Origin: Desulfobaculum sp044987625
GTDB lineage: Bacteria > Desulfobacterota > Desulfovibrionia > Desulfovibrionales > Desulfovibrionaceae
NCBI RefSeq assembly: GCF_044987625.1
Contig: NZ_JBJDSB010000003.1
Location: forward strand, 62,001-126,000
Direction: 5' to 3'
Length of the DNA stretch: 64,000 nucleotides
Position 1 is the stretch's first letter. Each line of letters begins with the position of its first letter. Below, piece after piece: positions 53,313 to 62,203 of this stretch. A program made the position numbers and the translations under genes. A model generated the notes under the pieces. The model was given only the letters and a program-made list of their open reading frames with translations. It did not search any database and was not told the origin of the DNA.

Positions 53313-55478
53313 TTAGGCGTCGCGCAGGCGGTCGATGACGGTGGAGAGCCTGCCTGCGAGGGTGGTCAGCTCCGTGACGGCGCGGGTGGACTCGTCCATG
53401 GCCTGCGCGTTTTCCTGCGCGATGGTGTTCACCTCTTCCGTGCTGTGGCTGATTTGCTCGCTGGCGGCGGACTGTTCTTCCGAGGCTGTGGCGATGTTGC
53501 GGACCTGATCGGCAGTGGAGTCAACGATAGAGACGATGCGCTCCAGCGCTTCCCCGGCCTGCTGCGCCAGTTCCGTACTCTTGGTGACCTCGGCCGTGGC
53601 CTGCGCCATGTTTGAGATGTTGGTGTGTGTGCCGTTCTGGATGGATTTGACGGAGTCGCCAACTTGTTTGGTGGCGGCCATGGTCTTTTCCGCCAGCTTG
53701 CGCACTTCGTCGGCAACAACGGCGAATCCGCGCCCGGCTTCGCCAGCACGTGCGGCCTCGATGGCGGCGTTGAGCGCCAGCAGATTGGTTTGGTCCGCAA
53801 TGTCCGTAATCACATTCATAATTTGACCAATGCCCTCGGCCTGCTCGCCCAGCTCGCCAAGGCTGCGCTCCAGACTGGTGGACATCTCGTGCACGCGGGT
53901 GATGTTGGTGACCACGTTGCCCACCACATCGCCGCCGGACTCGGCTTCCTTGCGGGCCTGATCAGCGGATTCGGCGGCCTGCCCGGCGTTCTGCGCCACT
54001 TCCAGCACGCTGGCGTTCATCTGCTCCATGGCGGTTGCGGCTTCACTGGTGCGCTCGCGCTGGACATCTGAGCCGCGGTTGGATTCTTGAATCTGCGCGG
54101 CAAGTTCTTCGGTGGCGCTGGAAACCTGCGACACAATGCCCGCCAGTTCGTCGGCGGCCTCAAGCATGCCTTCGCGCTTGGCGTTTTCCGCCTCTTCGCG
54201 CGCCTTTTCGGCGTCCCGCAGGGCGACTTGCGCCTTGGCGGTTTGGTCCTTGGCTTCTTTGGTCATCTCCTCGGCCTTGGAGATGTTTTTCACCAGCCCG
54301 GCAACCATGGTCTCCATGGCGGAATGCAGGGTGAGAATTTCGCCCCCAAAGCCAGAAGCATCGACCTTGGCGTCGAAGTTGCCCTGCGCCACTTCCTGCG
54401 CGGTTTGAGCCATGATGCCCATGGGCTTTGAAATGCTGCGCGCCACAAAGTACAGAGCGACGAGCAGGAGAAGTACGGTGATGACGGCGGCAACGATAAT
54501 GGCCTGCGACAGCGCCGTGGCCTCGGCGGTGATTTTCGCGATGGGCGCGTTGATGCCAAGGTACCAGTACTGCCCGGTCTGCCCGAGGGGGATGGGGATG
54601 TACTGTACAAGGGAGCGCTCGCCGGTCACCTGCGAGGTGTGTTCGCTGGAGAAGGGCTTGCCCTGCGCCATGGCGGAGCGCAGGTCGCGCTCGTGTTCCA
54701 GGTTCACCACGTCAAAAATATTTTTGAGGACGTAGTCCTTGTTCGGGTGCGCCACCACGCTGCCCCCGCGGGTCATGAGAAAGGCGTAGCCCGAGTCGTA
54801 AGGGGTGATGGTGTCCACCATGTCGTTCAGGCCTTGAATGGACAGGTCGAGGGTGACGACGCCCTTGAACGCGCCGTGGACCATGATGGGGGCCGACGTG
54901 GTGGCCAGCAGCAGTTCATTGCCATTGATGGTGTAGTGGTAGGGCGGTGTGACGAAGGACTTTCGGGTGCGCTTAGGCACCAGATAGTAGTCGCCATCGC
55001 CGGGGACGTCGTATTCCGGCAGGGCCGTGACTTTGTACGTGCCGCCCTCGGGGTAGACGTAGGGCACAAAGCGCCCGGTCTTGTCGTGGTAGGGGGCGTT
55101 TTGGAACTGCGCGTCCATGCCGTCAAAGGCGTTCGGTTCCCAGCCCGTGCTGCCGCCCTGATAGAGCGTGTTCTTCGCGATAACGCTTTGGACCAACTGT
55201 ACGGCGAGGTCGCGGTCCATTACGTCGCCGTTTTCGCGCATGCCGGCAAAGGCGCGCGCTAAGGCCTCGGCCTGATTCAGCCCCACCTCAATGCGCGCCT
55301 TGACGGCGTTGCCGTATTCTCCGCCAAGGGCCTCCATCTCGCGCTGCGCCACGTGCCGCAGCGCGTCCGTGCTTTTTTGTGAAATGGTGTACCCGATTGC
55401 GCCAAACGCGACGATGAGGAGCAGCGTCGTCGGCAGCATGATCTTGTACATGGTTTTGAGATTTCGAAACACCTTCAC
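53313..55478 (-). CDS. Methyl-accepting chemotaxis protein with dCache sensor
   Basis: A 721-residue receptor. TM1 (IMLPTTLLLIVAFGAIGYTI), a dCache periplasmic domain (about 40-315: YVYPEGGTYKVTALPEYDVPGDGDYYL, APIMVHGAFKGVVTLDLSIQG), TM2 (LSQAIIVAAVITVLLLLVALYFVA), HAMP (RSISKPMGIMAQTAQEVAQGNF), a coiled coil, and the signalling domain with the conserved hairpin DQTNLLALNAAIEAARAGEAGRGFAVVADEVRKLAE (about residues 555-590). GTG start with AGGAGG five bases upstream. A likely sigma-28 promoter lies ~95 bases upstream. Ligand unknown. Confidence 0.95.
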   Translation of the reverse strand: MKVFRNLKTMYKIMLPTTLLLIVAFGAIGYTISQKSTDALRHVAQREMEALGGEYGNAVKARIEVGLNQAEALARAFAGMRENGDVMDRDLAVQLVQSVIAKNTLYQGGSTGWEPNAFDGMDAQFQNAPYHDKTGRFVPYVYPEGGTYKVTALPEYDVPGDGDYYLVPKRTRKSFVTPPYHYTINGNELLLATTSAPIMVHGAFKGVVTLDLSIQGLNDMVDTITPYDSGYAFLMTRGGSVVAHPNKDYVLKNIFDVVNLEHERDLRSAMAQGKPFSSEHTSQVTGERSLVQYIPIPLGQTGQYWYLGINAPIAKITAEATALSQAIIVAAVITVLLLLVALYFVARSISKPMGIMAQTAQEVAQGNFDAKVDASGFGGEILTLHSAMETMVAGLVKNISKAEEMTKEAKDQTAKAQVALRDAEKAREEAENAKREGMLEAADELAGIVSQVSSATEELAAQIQESNRGSDVQRERTSEAATAMEQMNASVLEVAQNAGQAAESADQARKEAESGGDVVGNVVTNITRVHEMSTSLERSLGELGEQAEGIGQIMNVITDIADQTNLLALNAAIEAARAGEAGRGFAVVADEVRKLAEKTMAATKQVGDSVKSIQNGTHTNISNMAQATAEVTKSTELAQQAGEALERIVSIVDSTADQVRNIATASEEQSAASEQISHSTEEVNTIAQENAQAMDESTRAVTELTTLAGRLSTVIDRLRDA

Positions 55479-55830
55479 GATCGCCTCCTGATGGCCGTGG
55501 GAGCACGGCGCTGACTAAAACGGTTCCTTAAGAGCAGGATTGTGTGAGAAATACGTAAGTCTTTTGACAAATTATCGACAGGATTGTTGAGAAACTTAGG
55601 GATGTATTGAGAAAAATGCAGGAATAACGGGTGGCAAGAGGCGAGAGCTGTGCCACAGCGGGTGACTGTGCGCACAGTTTGGGCGGGCAGTGTCGCCCTG
55701 CGGACAGGGGTGGGGTCCGCTTTGTAGAACAGCGAAAATCAGCCTGCCATAGTCGATTTTGGGGAATTGGGCAGAGGCAGGAGTGGGCGAAAACGGAAAA
55801 AGCGGTGGGAGAAAGGCAAAAGGGGGGAGC
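55479..55830. other. 352-base gap upstream of the chemoreceptor
   Basis: No gene supported. It holds the candidate sigma-28 promoter (55572-55598) and, at its right end, the terminator of the pantothenate symporter operon. The remaining part shows nothing recognisable. Confidence 0.5.
55572..55598 (-). promoter_or_regulatory. Candidate sigma-28 (FliA) promoter of the chemoreceptor gene
   Basis: On the minus strand TAAGTTTC, 11 bases, then GTCGATAA. The FliA consensus is TAAAGTTT-N11-GCCGATAA; the -10 matches 7 of 8 and the spacing is exact, while the -35 is TAAG rather than TAAA. The position upstream of a chemotaxis gene supports it. Confidence 0.65.
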
Positions 55831-55847
55831 CTAGCGGCTCTCCCCCC
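55818..55847 (-). terminator. Terminator overlapping the panF stop
   Basis: On the minus strand GGGGGGAGAGCC-GCTA-GGCTCCCCCC then TTTT, with a two-base bulge. The stop codon lies in the loop region. Confidence 0.75.
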
Positions 55848-57318
55848 AGAAAAGGTCGATGACGCGGGGGTGTGTGGGCGGTCCTGCAAAGGAGCCAAGA
55901 ACGAACGCCACAAGGGACGCCAGCGTTGTTGGCACAATGGCGTGCACGCCGCCCATGTCCGGCTTGGCGATGGTCAGGACGAAGAAGGTGCTGACGCCTA
56001 CAAGGATGGACGCCACCGCGCCGGTGCTGTTGGCCTGCTTCCAGTACAGTCCGAGGATGATGGGCCACAGGAACACGGCCTCCAGCCCGCCAAAGGCAAA
56101 GAGGTTAATCCACACCAGCAGGTCCGGCGGCTCAATGGCGGCCAAAAAGACCAGCAGACCGATGACGGAGGTGGAGATGAGGCTCTTTTGCTTGAGGCTG
56201 GCGGAGGTCATGCGCGAGGCGTCGCCCCCGAGGCGGTAGTGAATGTACAGGTCCTTGATGATGGCGGCGGAGGCCAACAGGAGCATGGAGTCCACGGTGG
56301 ACATAATGGCCGCCAGCGGTCCGGCGATGAAGACGCCCGCCCAAAACGGCGACAGGAGCTGCATGATAAGGCTTGGCATGGCAAGGTCGCCCGCTGGCAG
56401 GTCCGGGAGCACGGCGCGGCCAAGCGTGCCGGACAGATGCGCGCACAGAATCATGAAGCCAATGATAACGGTGCCGATGATCATGGCGTTGTGCATGGCG
56501 CGCGAGTCGCGGTAGGCCATGCACCGCTGCGTGGTCTGGGGCAGGCCGAGGATGCCAAGGCCAACCAGTATCCAAAAGGACAGGATAAAGGGCTGAGGCA
56601 CGGCGTCCTTGGGACCGGTGGGAGTGATCAGGCCGGGATCAATGCTCTTCAGCGTGGCGATGCACTGGCTCATGCCGCCGCCTGCGGTTACCACCGCGTT
56701 GAGCACCACAACAGCCGCCACCACCATAACAATACCCTGAATGGCGTCCGTCAGCACCACGGCGCGAAAGCCGCCAATGGCGGTGTAAAACACCACGGAG
56801 ATGCCAAACAGCGTCAACCCGACGATGTAGGGATAGCCCGTCACGGCCTGAAACAGCCGCGCCCCGCCGATGAACTGCGCCAGCATGGCCGCCATGAAAA
56901 AGACCAACAGCGCCACACTGCACAGGATGACGACGGCGTCACTTTTGTACCGGGCGCGCAGAAAGTCCGTCAGCGTTACGGAGTTGGTCTTGCGCGCCAT
57001 GATGGCAAAGCGCTTGCCCAGAACGCCCAGCGTCAGGAATGTGGCCGGAACCTGAATCATGGCCAGCAGTACCCAGCTCAGGCCAAGGGCGTAGGCCACG
57101 CCCGGTCCGCCCACAAAGCTGCTGGCGCTGGTGTAGCTGGCGATAATGGTCATGGCGAGGACAAAGCCGCCCATGGACCGACCGCCAATGAAGTAATCCT
57201 CCAGAAAGCCCTGCGAGGAGCTTTGCGCATTGGCCTTGCCCCGTGCCCATAGCGCAACGGCAAAGGAGAAGGCGAGGTACAGGATAACGGGGATTATGGC
57301 CTGAACGTGCACGCTCAT
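55831..57318 (-). CDS. panF: Sodium/pantothenate symporter
   Basis: A 495-residue sodium:solute symporter with about 13 helices. Signatures are YLAFSFAVALWARG, DYFIGGRSMGGFVLAMTIIASYTSASSFVGGPGVAYALGLSW and the central GLPQTTQRCMAYRDS plus AGPLAAIMSTVDSMLLLASAAIIKDLY. PanF imports pantothenate, the coenzyme A precursor, with Na+. The adjacent YhdT gene strengthens the call. Its ATG overlaps the yhdT stop by four bases. Confidence 0.9.
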   Translation of the reverse strand: MSVHVQAIIPVILYLAFSFAVALWARGKANAQSSSQGFLEDYFIGGRSMGGFVLAMTIIASYTSASSFVGGPGVAYALGLSWVLLAMIQVPATFLTLGVLGKRFAIMARKTNSVTLTDFLRARYKSDAVVILCSVALLVFFMAAMLAQFIGGARLFQAVTGYPYIVGLTLFGISVVFYTAIGGFRAVVLTDAIQGIVMVVAAVVVLNAVVTAGGGMSQCIATLKSIDPGLITPTGPKDAVPQPFILSFWILVGLGILGLPQTTQRCMAYRDSRAMHNAMIIGTVIIGFMILCAHLSGTLGRAVLPDLPAGDLAMPSLIMQLLSPFWAGVFIAGPLAAIMSTVDSMLLLASAAIIKDLYIHYRLGGDASRMTSASLKQKSLISTSVIGLLVFLAAIEPPDLLVWINLFAFGGLEAVFLWPIILGLYWKQANSTGAVASILVGVSTFFVLTIAKPDMGGVHAIVPTTLASLVAFVLGSFAGPPTHPRVIDLFWGESR

Positions 57319-57653
57319 GAGGCTTCGCTCCCGGCCGTTGTGGTGGCGGGGCGCTTTCGGGGCGGCTCGTCCGTGCCGCTGTGCTCGGCGACCTTGTCGT
57401 CCAGCGGGATGTCCTTAAAGAAGACCCGCACCATAACCCACAACAGGCCCACCACCAGCGGGTAGCCAACGATGCAACTGTAGAAGAACCATGCGGGAAG
57501 GCCCAGCACGTATGTGTATGTGTCCGGGTCGCCGTCGCCCAGTCCGTAGGCGCAGACATACCACCAGATGAAATACAGCCCGTATGCGCCAAGGGCGAGG
57601 AGCGCCTCGCGGTTGGCTTGCGCAAAGCGGCTGTCGGTTTTGTGGGTGCTCAT
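57315..57653 (-). CDS. yhdT: YhdT/DUF997 small membrane protein
   Basis: A 112-residue protein with two helices (EALLALGAYGLYFIWWYVCAYGLG; WFFYSCIVGYPLVVGLLWVMVRVFF) and the PAWFFYSCIVGYP motif of YhdT (DUF997). YhdT genes are commonly found next to panF, as here, and are presumed to be a symporter partner. I start it at ATG 57653 (MSTHKTD); a longer frame is unsupported by any ribosome site. Confidence 0.85.
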   Translation of the reverse strand: MSTHKTDSRFAQANREALLALGAYGLYFIWWYVCAYGLGDGDPDTYTYVLGLPAWFFYSCIVGYPLVVGLLWVMVRVFFKDIPLDDKVAEHSGTDEPPRKRPATTTAGSEAS

Positions 57654-57898
57654 ACTTGAATCCTTGATGGATGAACAATGCGCCATCCACGCGGGGCAGC
57701 GTTCCCCATGCGGAGCGGGCGCGGTAACGAGGCAATGCAAAAACACGGTTGCCGCTATGTGTCTACTCGAATTTTGCGGGTATTTGCAAATGATTATGTG
57801 TTTTTTTGTGGCCTTCGAATTTGTTCCCGTATGGCGGGCGCTTGCCAAAGAGCTAGGGGCCGCGCGTGCCACTGCGTACACAGAAAGAGGAAATTTTA

Positions 57899-57913
57899 GT
57901 TTGACATTCAAAC
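57899..57913. promoter_or_regulatory. Operator 1 of the His-rich permease/marR operon
   Basis: Perfect palindrome GTTTGA-CAT-TCAAAC. It contains the -35 hexamer TTGACA (57901-57906). Its centre is 32 bases, about three helix turns, from that of operator 2. Confidence 0.75.
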
Positions 57914-57930
57914 AATCCGAAGACTAGAAA
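57901..57930 (+). promoter_or_regulatory. Promoter of the His-rich permease/marR operon
   Basis: Consensus -35 TTGACA at 57901-57906 and a weaker -10 TAGAAA at 57925-57930, spacer 18. The -35 lies in operator 1 and operator 2 begins just after the -10. Confidence 0.6.
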
Positions 57931-57945
57931 GTTTGAAAATCAAAC
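57931..57945. promoter_or_regulatory. Operator 2 of the His-rich permease/marR operon
   Basis: GTTTGA-AAA-TCAAAC, extended by flanking AAA/TTT to a 21-base perfect palindrome (57928-57948). It covers the expected transcription start. Confidence 0.8.
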
Positions 57946-57962
57946 TTTATGGAGCTGTAGGT

Positions 57963-58730
57963 ATGGATGCTGGGACCTATTTTCTTGTGGCAGTGCAGAG
58001 TGGGCTTGTGCTTGGGCTGATTCATGGTGTGAATCCCTGCGGGCATTCATGGGTGGTGCTGGCGCCCTTTGTGGCGGGGGAGAAAAGCGGATGGCGCGTG
58101 TCGCTTTTGACGGCGGCGTTCATCAGCGGAACGGCGGCGGGGTGCATTGCCATTGCGGTGGCGCTGGGCGCGCTGTCGACGGGCTTGCCGGAGTCCGCGC
58201 GCTATGTGGTGGACTGCGTAACGGCGGGGCTGATTATTATCTTGGGGGCCATTATGTTGGTGAAGCCCCAGGTGCTCCACAGCCACGACCATGATCATGA
58301 CCATGACCATGAGGACGGCGGGCACCATCACCACGGGGCAACGTGCTCGCACGACCATGCGCACGACCACGACCACCACGGCGCATGCCAGCATCACGGG
58401 CACCACAGCCACAACGGGGACATCCGCCGCAAAACCGCCTTTGGACTGGCCACCATCGGCTTTGTGAACGTTATTGTTCCGTGCCCAACACTTGCCATGA
58501 TGTATTCCTACGCGATAGATGCGGCCAGCATTCCCCGCGCGGTTGGGGTGTTTGGCGCGTATGCCTTGAGCACCGGCGTTGCCTTGGCGGGCGTGATTTT
58601 TGTCATATTCAAGGTGACGAGTATGATTCGCCGCTTGCAGCAACCGTGGATTGAACCGCTGGTCATGCGCACCGTGGGGATGATGACGATGGTTTTCGGC
58701 GCGTGGTCGTTATATATAGACATGGCCTAG
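57963..58730 (+). CDS. His-rich nickel/cobalt-type permease (NicO/RcnA-like)
   Basis: A 255-residue membrane protein with six predicted helices. Its first part has GLVLGLIHGVNPCGHSWVVLAPF, the HX(4)-type histidine motif of NicO/UreH-like transporters. The central cytosolic or periplasmic loop (about 105-155) is extremely rich in His and Asp (SHDHDHDHDHEDGGHHHHG, HDHAHDHDHHGACQHHGHHSH). The second half has VNVIVPCPTLAMMYSY. The loop should buffer divalent metal. Export of nickel, cobalt or zinc is most likely. I use ATG 57963 with GGAG upstream. It is followed by a MarR gene. Confidence 0.85.
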   Translation: MDAGTYFLVAVQSGLVLGLIHGVNPCGHSWVVLAPFVAGEKSGWRVSLLTAAFISGTAAGCIAIAVALGALSTGLPESARYVVDCVTAGLIIILGAIMLVKPQVLHSHDHDHDHDHEDGGHHHHGATCSHDHAHDHDHHGACQHHGHHSHNGDIRRKTAFGLATIGFVNVIVPCPTLAMMYSYAIDAASIPRAVGVFGAYALSTGVALAGVIFVIFKVTSMIRRLQQPWIEPLVMRTVGMMTMVFGAWSLYIDMA

Positions 58731-58738
58731 GAGGCGGA

Positions 58739-59155
58739 GTGAGCGATATATCGAATCTGACGAATCAGATTGTGGAATTTTATGAAAAGCTGTCTTCGTG
58801 GGAGCTGAGCGTGGTGCGCGAGCAGGGCATGACCCTGCCGCAGATGCATACGTTGGAAATCCTCGGCACGCACGAGCCGCTGCGTATGAAGGAGCTTGCC
58901 CAGCGCATGGGCGTGACCACCGGCACGCTGACTATTCAGATCGATAAGCTGGAGCGGCTGGAAATGGTCCGCCGTCGCCCGCATGAGGAGGACCGCCGCT
59001 CCATCCTTGTGGAGCTGACTCCCAAGGGCAAAGCCCTTGCCGAAGAGCACCACACCCTGCATGAGCAACTCACACGTGACATTACAGCGCAGCTTGGCAG
59101 TGAGGAGCGCCGCGCCCTCGAAGAAGCCTTCCGGCGCATGAACTGCGAATTCTAG
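58739..59155 (+). CDS. MarR-family regulator of the metal-permease operon
   Basis: A 138-residue winged-helix repressor. N-terminal dimer helix (LTNQIVEFYEKLSSWEL), recognition core LPQMHTLEILGTHEPLRMKELAQRMGVTTGTLTIQIDKLERLEMV, wing RRRPHEEDRRSILVELTPKG, and C-terminal dimer helices. HHTLH in the C-terminal helix gives an i/i+4 histidine pair, and MHTLEILGTHE offers more candidate metal ligands, reminiscent of zinc-sensing AdcR proteins. GTG start at 58739 with AGGAGG, eight bases after the permease stop. It probably binds the paired palindromes upstream. Confidence 0.88.
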   Translation: MSDISNLTNQIVEFYEKLSSWELSVVREQGMTLPQMHTLEILGTHEPLRMKELAQRMGVTTGTLTIQIDKLERLEMVRRRPHEEDRRSILVELTPKGKALAEEHHTLHEQLTRDITAQLGSEERRALEEAFRRMNCEF

Positions 59156-59486
59156 AACGCTTCACATCACATGCACTATAGCGCCCCGGTGGAAAGGACA
59201 CAGCTCCTTCTGCCGGGGCGCTGTGCGTTGGGAGTTTTTCCTTGTATGACGGGAAGATGTGCCAACTTAAGAAGGCAGACTGTTGCCCGTGGTTGGCACG
59301 TGTGGGCCGGAGGAAAGGGGCTTTTCAGAATGGGACGAGGCGGGATGTTCCAATAAATCAGAGTGTTATGCTTCCATAGCGCGCGGTGGGCAAAGGTGGA
59401 ACCCTTTTTGCTGAGAATGTGGTTTGTTTCACAAGGCCCGCGATATGGGGAAAATCACGTGACGAGGAAAGGAAGGGGGAAGTCTC
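59156..59486. other. 331-base gap with a hairpin, between marR and a chemoreceptor
   Basis: No gene supported. At 59180-59222 there is a 10-bp stem AGCGCCCCGG / CCGGGGCGCT with an inner AAGGA/TCCTT stem; a T-rich stretch follows about 15 bases later. It may end the marR transcript. No strong promoter boxes were identified for the next gene. Confidence 0.5.
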
Positions 59487-61259
59487 TTGTTGAAGAGTGC
59501 TCAGACGCTGAAAGTGAAGCTGGCCGGAGTGGTTGGTTTTTGTATTGTGTCCATTGCGGGCATTTTGCTGCTGTCCTTCATGGAACTATTGCAGGTGGAA
59601 CGCGACTTCAAAATCATGAAGCAGGAAGCCTTGGACGGACAGATGGCTTCCCTCGCCATCACGCGCGATGTGAACTATATCAGCCGCCTGACGCGAAACA
59701 TTATGCTGGGCAGCGATATTGAAAAGGACCTTGGCAAGCTCAATGCGCGCATCGCCGCCATAAAATCGAATTTTGACGTGCTGGAGGCTTCCGCCACTTC
59801 TCAGAAGGAACGCCAGCTTATGCGGCAGGCCCGGTCCGCCGCCCTTGGCTTTGTGGAGGACGGCAGGCGCTTTGCCCGCGAACTGCGGGGGCTCCCAAAG
59901 GCGGAGCGTTACACGAAGTATCCGGACTACGGGCGTTCCGCCACGCCGCTGGCCCAGAAGTCCCGCAAGCATTTTGGGACGTTGGTCAAGCAGAAGGATG
60001 AACTCTACAAGGCTTCCGTCGCGGCCTATGACGCGCAGCTACGCGAGGCGCGGCGGACGGTGGTTCTTGTAGGCTCTGTGGTCACGGGCTTCATCGTTGT
60101 GCTGAGCGTTTTGCTTCTGCGGGCGGTGCTGGGGCCGCTCCGGCAAGCCACCGCGTACACCGAGCGTATCGCCGCAGGCGAATACGACGCCAGCGTTGAC
60201 GCCTCGGCCCTGAAGGGCGAAGTGGGCGACATGGTCAAGGCGCTGCAGCATATGGCCGACAATCTCAAGGTGAGCATGGCCGAGGCGCGAGAGCAGGCCG
60301 ACAAGGCGTGCGAACAGGCCGAGAGCGCCCGCCGCGCGCAGGAGGAGGCCGACGCCGGACGCCAGCGTGTGACGGCGCTCCTTGGCGAAGTGACGACTGC
60401 GGCGCAGCGTGCCACGGGCATCAGCGCGCAGATTGGGCGCGAATCCAACGAGCTGTCCGAGCAGATGCAGGGCATCAATAGCGGCGCCAGTCTGCAGCGC
60501 GACCGCGTGCAGGAAACCGCCACCGCCATGGAGGAAATGAACGCCACCGTGGCGGAGGTGGCCAGCAACGCCGCCCGCGCCGTGGAGGAGGCCGACGTCG
60601 CCCGCAGCAAGGCGCGCGAGGGCGCGGATATTGTCCATGAGGTGGTGGAAGCCACGGCCGAGGTCAATACGCAGGTGGACTCCATGCAGACTGCCTTTGA
60701 GGATTTGGGGCGCCGCGTGGAGGAAATCGGCCAGATTATGAACGTTATTACCGACATTGCGGACCAGACGAACCTGCTGGCGCTCAACGCCGCCATCGAG
60801 GCGGCGCGCGCGGGCGACGCCGGGCGCGGATTTGCCGTGGTTGCTGACGAGGTCCGCAAGCTGGCGGAAAAGACCATGCAGGCCACCAAGGAAGTTGGTG
60901 GTTCTGTTACCGGCATTCAGGCCGGGGCCAATTCGAATATGGCGGCTATGGAAAAAGTGGCCGCTGCTGTCTCGCGCAGTAGCGATTTGACGCACAACGC
61001 AGGCCAGGCACTGGGTCAGATTGTGGACATCGTCAGCGAGACCGCCGACCATATCCAGTCCATCGCGACGGCGGCGGACCAGCAGGCATCCGCCAGTGAA
61101 TCCATCACCCGCAGCACCACGGAAGTGAACCGCGTGGCGAATGAAACCTCGGAAAACGTGCACCAGTCCGTGGAATCCATCGCCAACGTGGCGCAGCTAG
61201 CGGAGGATTTGAACACGCTGATGGCGCAGCTTGAGCAGCGCCGTGAGGCCGGAGCCTAA
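59487..61259 (+). CDS. Methyl-accepting chemotaxis protein
   Basis: A 590-residue receptor. TM1 (GVVGFCIVSIAGILLLSFMELL), a ~150-residue helical periplasmic domain (four-helix-bundle type: NYISRLTRNIMLG, LMRQARSAALGFVEDG), TM2 (VVLVGSVVTGFIVVLSVLLLRAVL), HAMP (GPLRQATAYTERIAAGEYDASV) and the signalling domain with DQTNLLALNAAIEAARAGDAGRGFAVVADEVRKLAE. It begins with a TTG (59487) after GGGGGA; a second TTG follows directly. Sensor class differs from the dCache receptor at 53313. Ligand unknown. Confidence 0.92.
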   Translation: MLKSAQTLKVKLAGVVGFCIVSIAGILLLSFMELLQVERDFKIMKQEALDGQMASLAITRDVNYISRLTRNIMLGSDIEKDLGKLNARIAAIKSNFDVLEASATSQKERQLMRQARSAALGFVEDGRRFARELRGLPKAERYTKYPDYGRSATPLAQKSRKHFGTLVKQKDELYKASVAAYDAQLREARRTVVLVGSVVTGFIVVLSVLLLRAVLGPLRQATAYTERIAAGEYDASVDASALKGEVGDMVKALQHMADNLKVSMAEAREQADKACEQAESARRAQEEADAGRQRVTALLGEVTTAAQRATGISAQIGRESNELSEQMQGINSGASLQRDRVQETATAMEEMNATVAEVASNAARAVEEADVARSKAREGADIVHEVVEATAEVNTQVDSMQTAFEDLGRRVEEIGQIMNVITDIADQTNLLALNAAIEAARAGDAGRGFAVVADEVRKLAEKTMQATKEVGGSVTGIQAGANSNMAAMEKVAAAVSRSSDLTHNAGQALGQIVDIVSETADHIQSIATAADQQASASESITRSTTEVNRVANETSENVHQSVESIANVAQLAEDLNTLMAQLEQRREAGA

Positions 61260-61293
61260 GCGCTTCGCCTCTGCCGCAACAGGCAACAAGCGG

Positions 61294-61324
61294 GCGCCCC
61301 CGGGACGAGATGTTCCGGGGGCGC
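61294..61324 (+). terminator. Hairpin after the chemoreceptor gene
   Basis: Perfect 10-bp stem GCGCCCCCGG / CCGGGGGCGC with an 11-base loop, followed by TGTTGGTT rather than a clean T-run. A probable terminator. Confidence 0.6.
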
Positions 61325-61393
61325 TGTTGGTTGCGCAGTGTGCCCCCGCGCTAAGGGGGGCAGGCCGGGGCGGCGCGTTTGCCGGGCGGGGTG

Positions 61394-62203
61394 TTAGGCC
61401 GCAAAGCCGAAGTGGACGATTCTGTTGGACAGGTACGGGCGCAGTCCGGGGCACCGGCCGATGTAGCCCCACCATCTCCAGCGGTCCTTGAAATAGTCGT
61501 AATAGTCCCACTCCTCAATGAACGTGAGCTCCGGACTCCAGCTTTCGATGTCGCGGCTTCTTTTGAGGCCCCACTTGAAGTCGCTCAGGGTGCCCAGTTT
61601 GTTGATGGCGTCGTGGTGTTTGCCTTTGCCCACAAGGAAGGGCGGCAGCATGTCAAAGAGCATTTCGCTGCCGGGAAATCGCTGGGCCAGGCGGCGGAAC
61701 AACGGGCGCAGGTGCCGCTCGTCAATGTACATGAACAGCCCCTCGCAGATGAACAGCACGGGCTTGTCATGGGCGTCTATCCGGTCCATCCAGTCGTGGT
61801 CAAAGGCCGAAGCGGCAAGAAATCCGTTGCGTTTGCCCTCCGTAAAGAATTGCCGCCGCATGCCAATGGATTCCTGAACGTCGAGGTCGTACCAGAAGGT
61901 GATGTTTTCGTTTTTCATGCGCTCCACGCGCGTATCCAGCCCGGCCCCGATGTTGACGATAACCGCGCCGGGATGGCGGGCGATAAAGTCGCGCGTTGCG
62001 TTGTCGAGCAGCATGGTCCGGACGGACACGCCAACCTGCGACATCCACGATTTTTCAAAGACCGAAAAGTCATAGGCAATGCGAGAGACCATCTCGACGG
62101 CTTTTTCGTCGCGGATGATGGGGTGGGGTTTGCCGGTTTCCACGGCCCGCGCCCAAAGGGGGATGAGCATGGTTTCCGGAATCCCCGTCAATGTATCCTG
62201 CAT
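61394..62203 (-). CDS. Class I SAM methyltransferase, LCMT/PPM1-like
   Basis: A 269-residue enzyme of the leucine-carboxyl-methyltransferase-like (PF04072-type) family of SAM-dependent O-methyltransferases. The SAM-binding motif is VIVNIGAGLDTRVERM. The following FWYDLDVQESIGMRR holds the ribose-binding aspartate, and the later LFICEGLFMYIDE is the family's motif IV. Substrates range from proteins to polyketides and cannot be inferred. ATG 62203 has GGAG six bases upstream. It is divergent from flavodoxin. Confidence 0.88.
   Translation of the reverse strand: MQDTLTGIPETMLIPLWARAVETGKPHPIIRDEKAVEMVSRIAYDFSVFEKSWMSQVGVSVRTMLLDNATRDFIARHPGAVIVNIGAGLDTRVERMKNENITFWYDLDVQESIGMRRQFFTEGKRNGFLAASAFDHDWMDRIDAHDKPVLFICEGLFMYIDERHLRPLFRRLAQRFPGSEMLFDMLPPFLVGKGKHHDAINKLGTLSDFKWGLKRSRDIESWSPELTFIEEWDYYDYFKDRWRWWGYIGRCPGLRPYLSNRIVHFGFAA

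Noticed and set aside
58283..58425. Repetitive CAT/CAC/GAC tract as a possible microsatellite or CRISPR-like repeat
   Set aside because: It codes for the His-Asp loop of the permease in frame; the units are irregular codon repeats with no spacers.
59287..59310. TGGCACG near 59293 as a second sigma-54 promoter before the chemoreceptor
   Set aside because: The spacing to the next GC fails the GG-N10-GC rule, so it is not a valid RpoN site.
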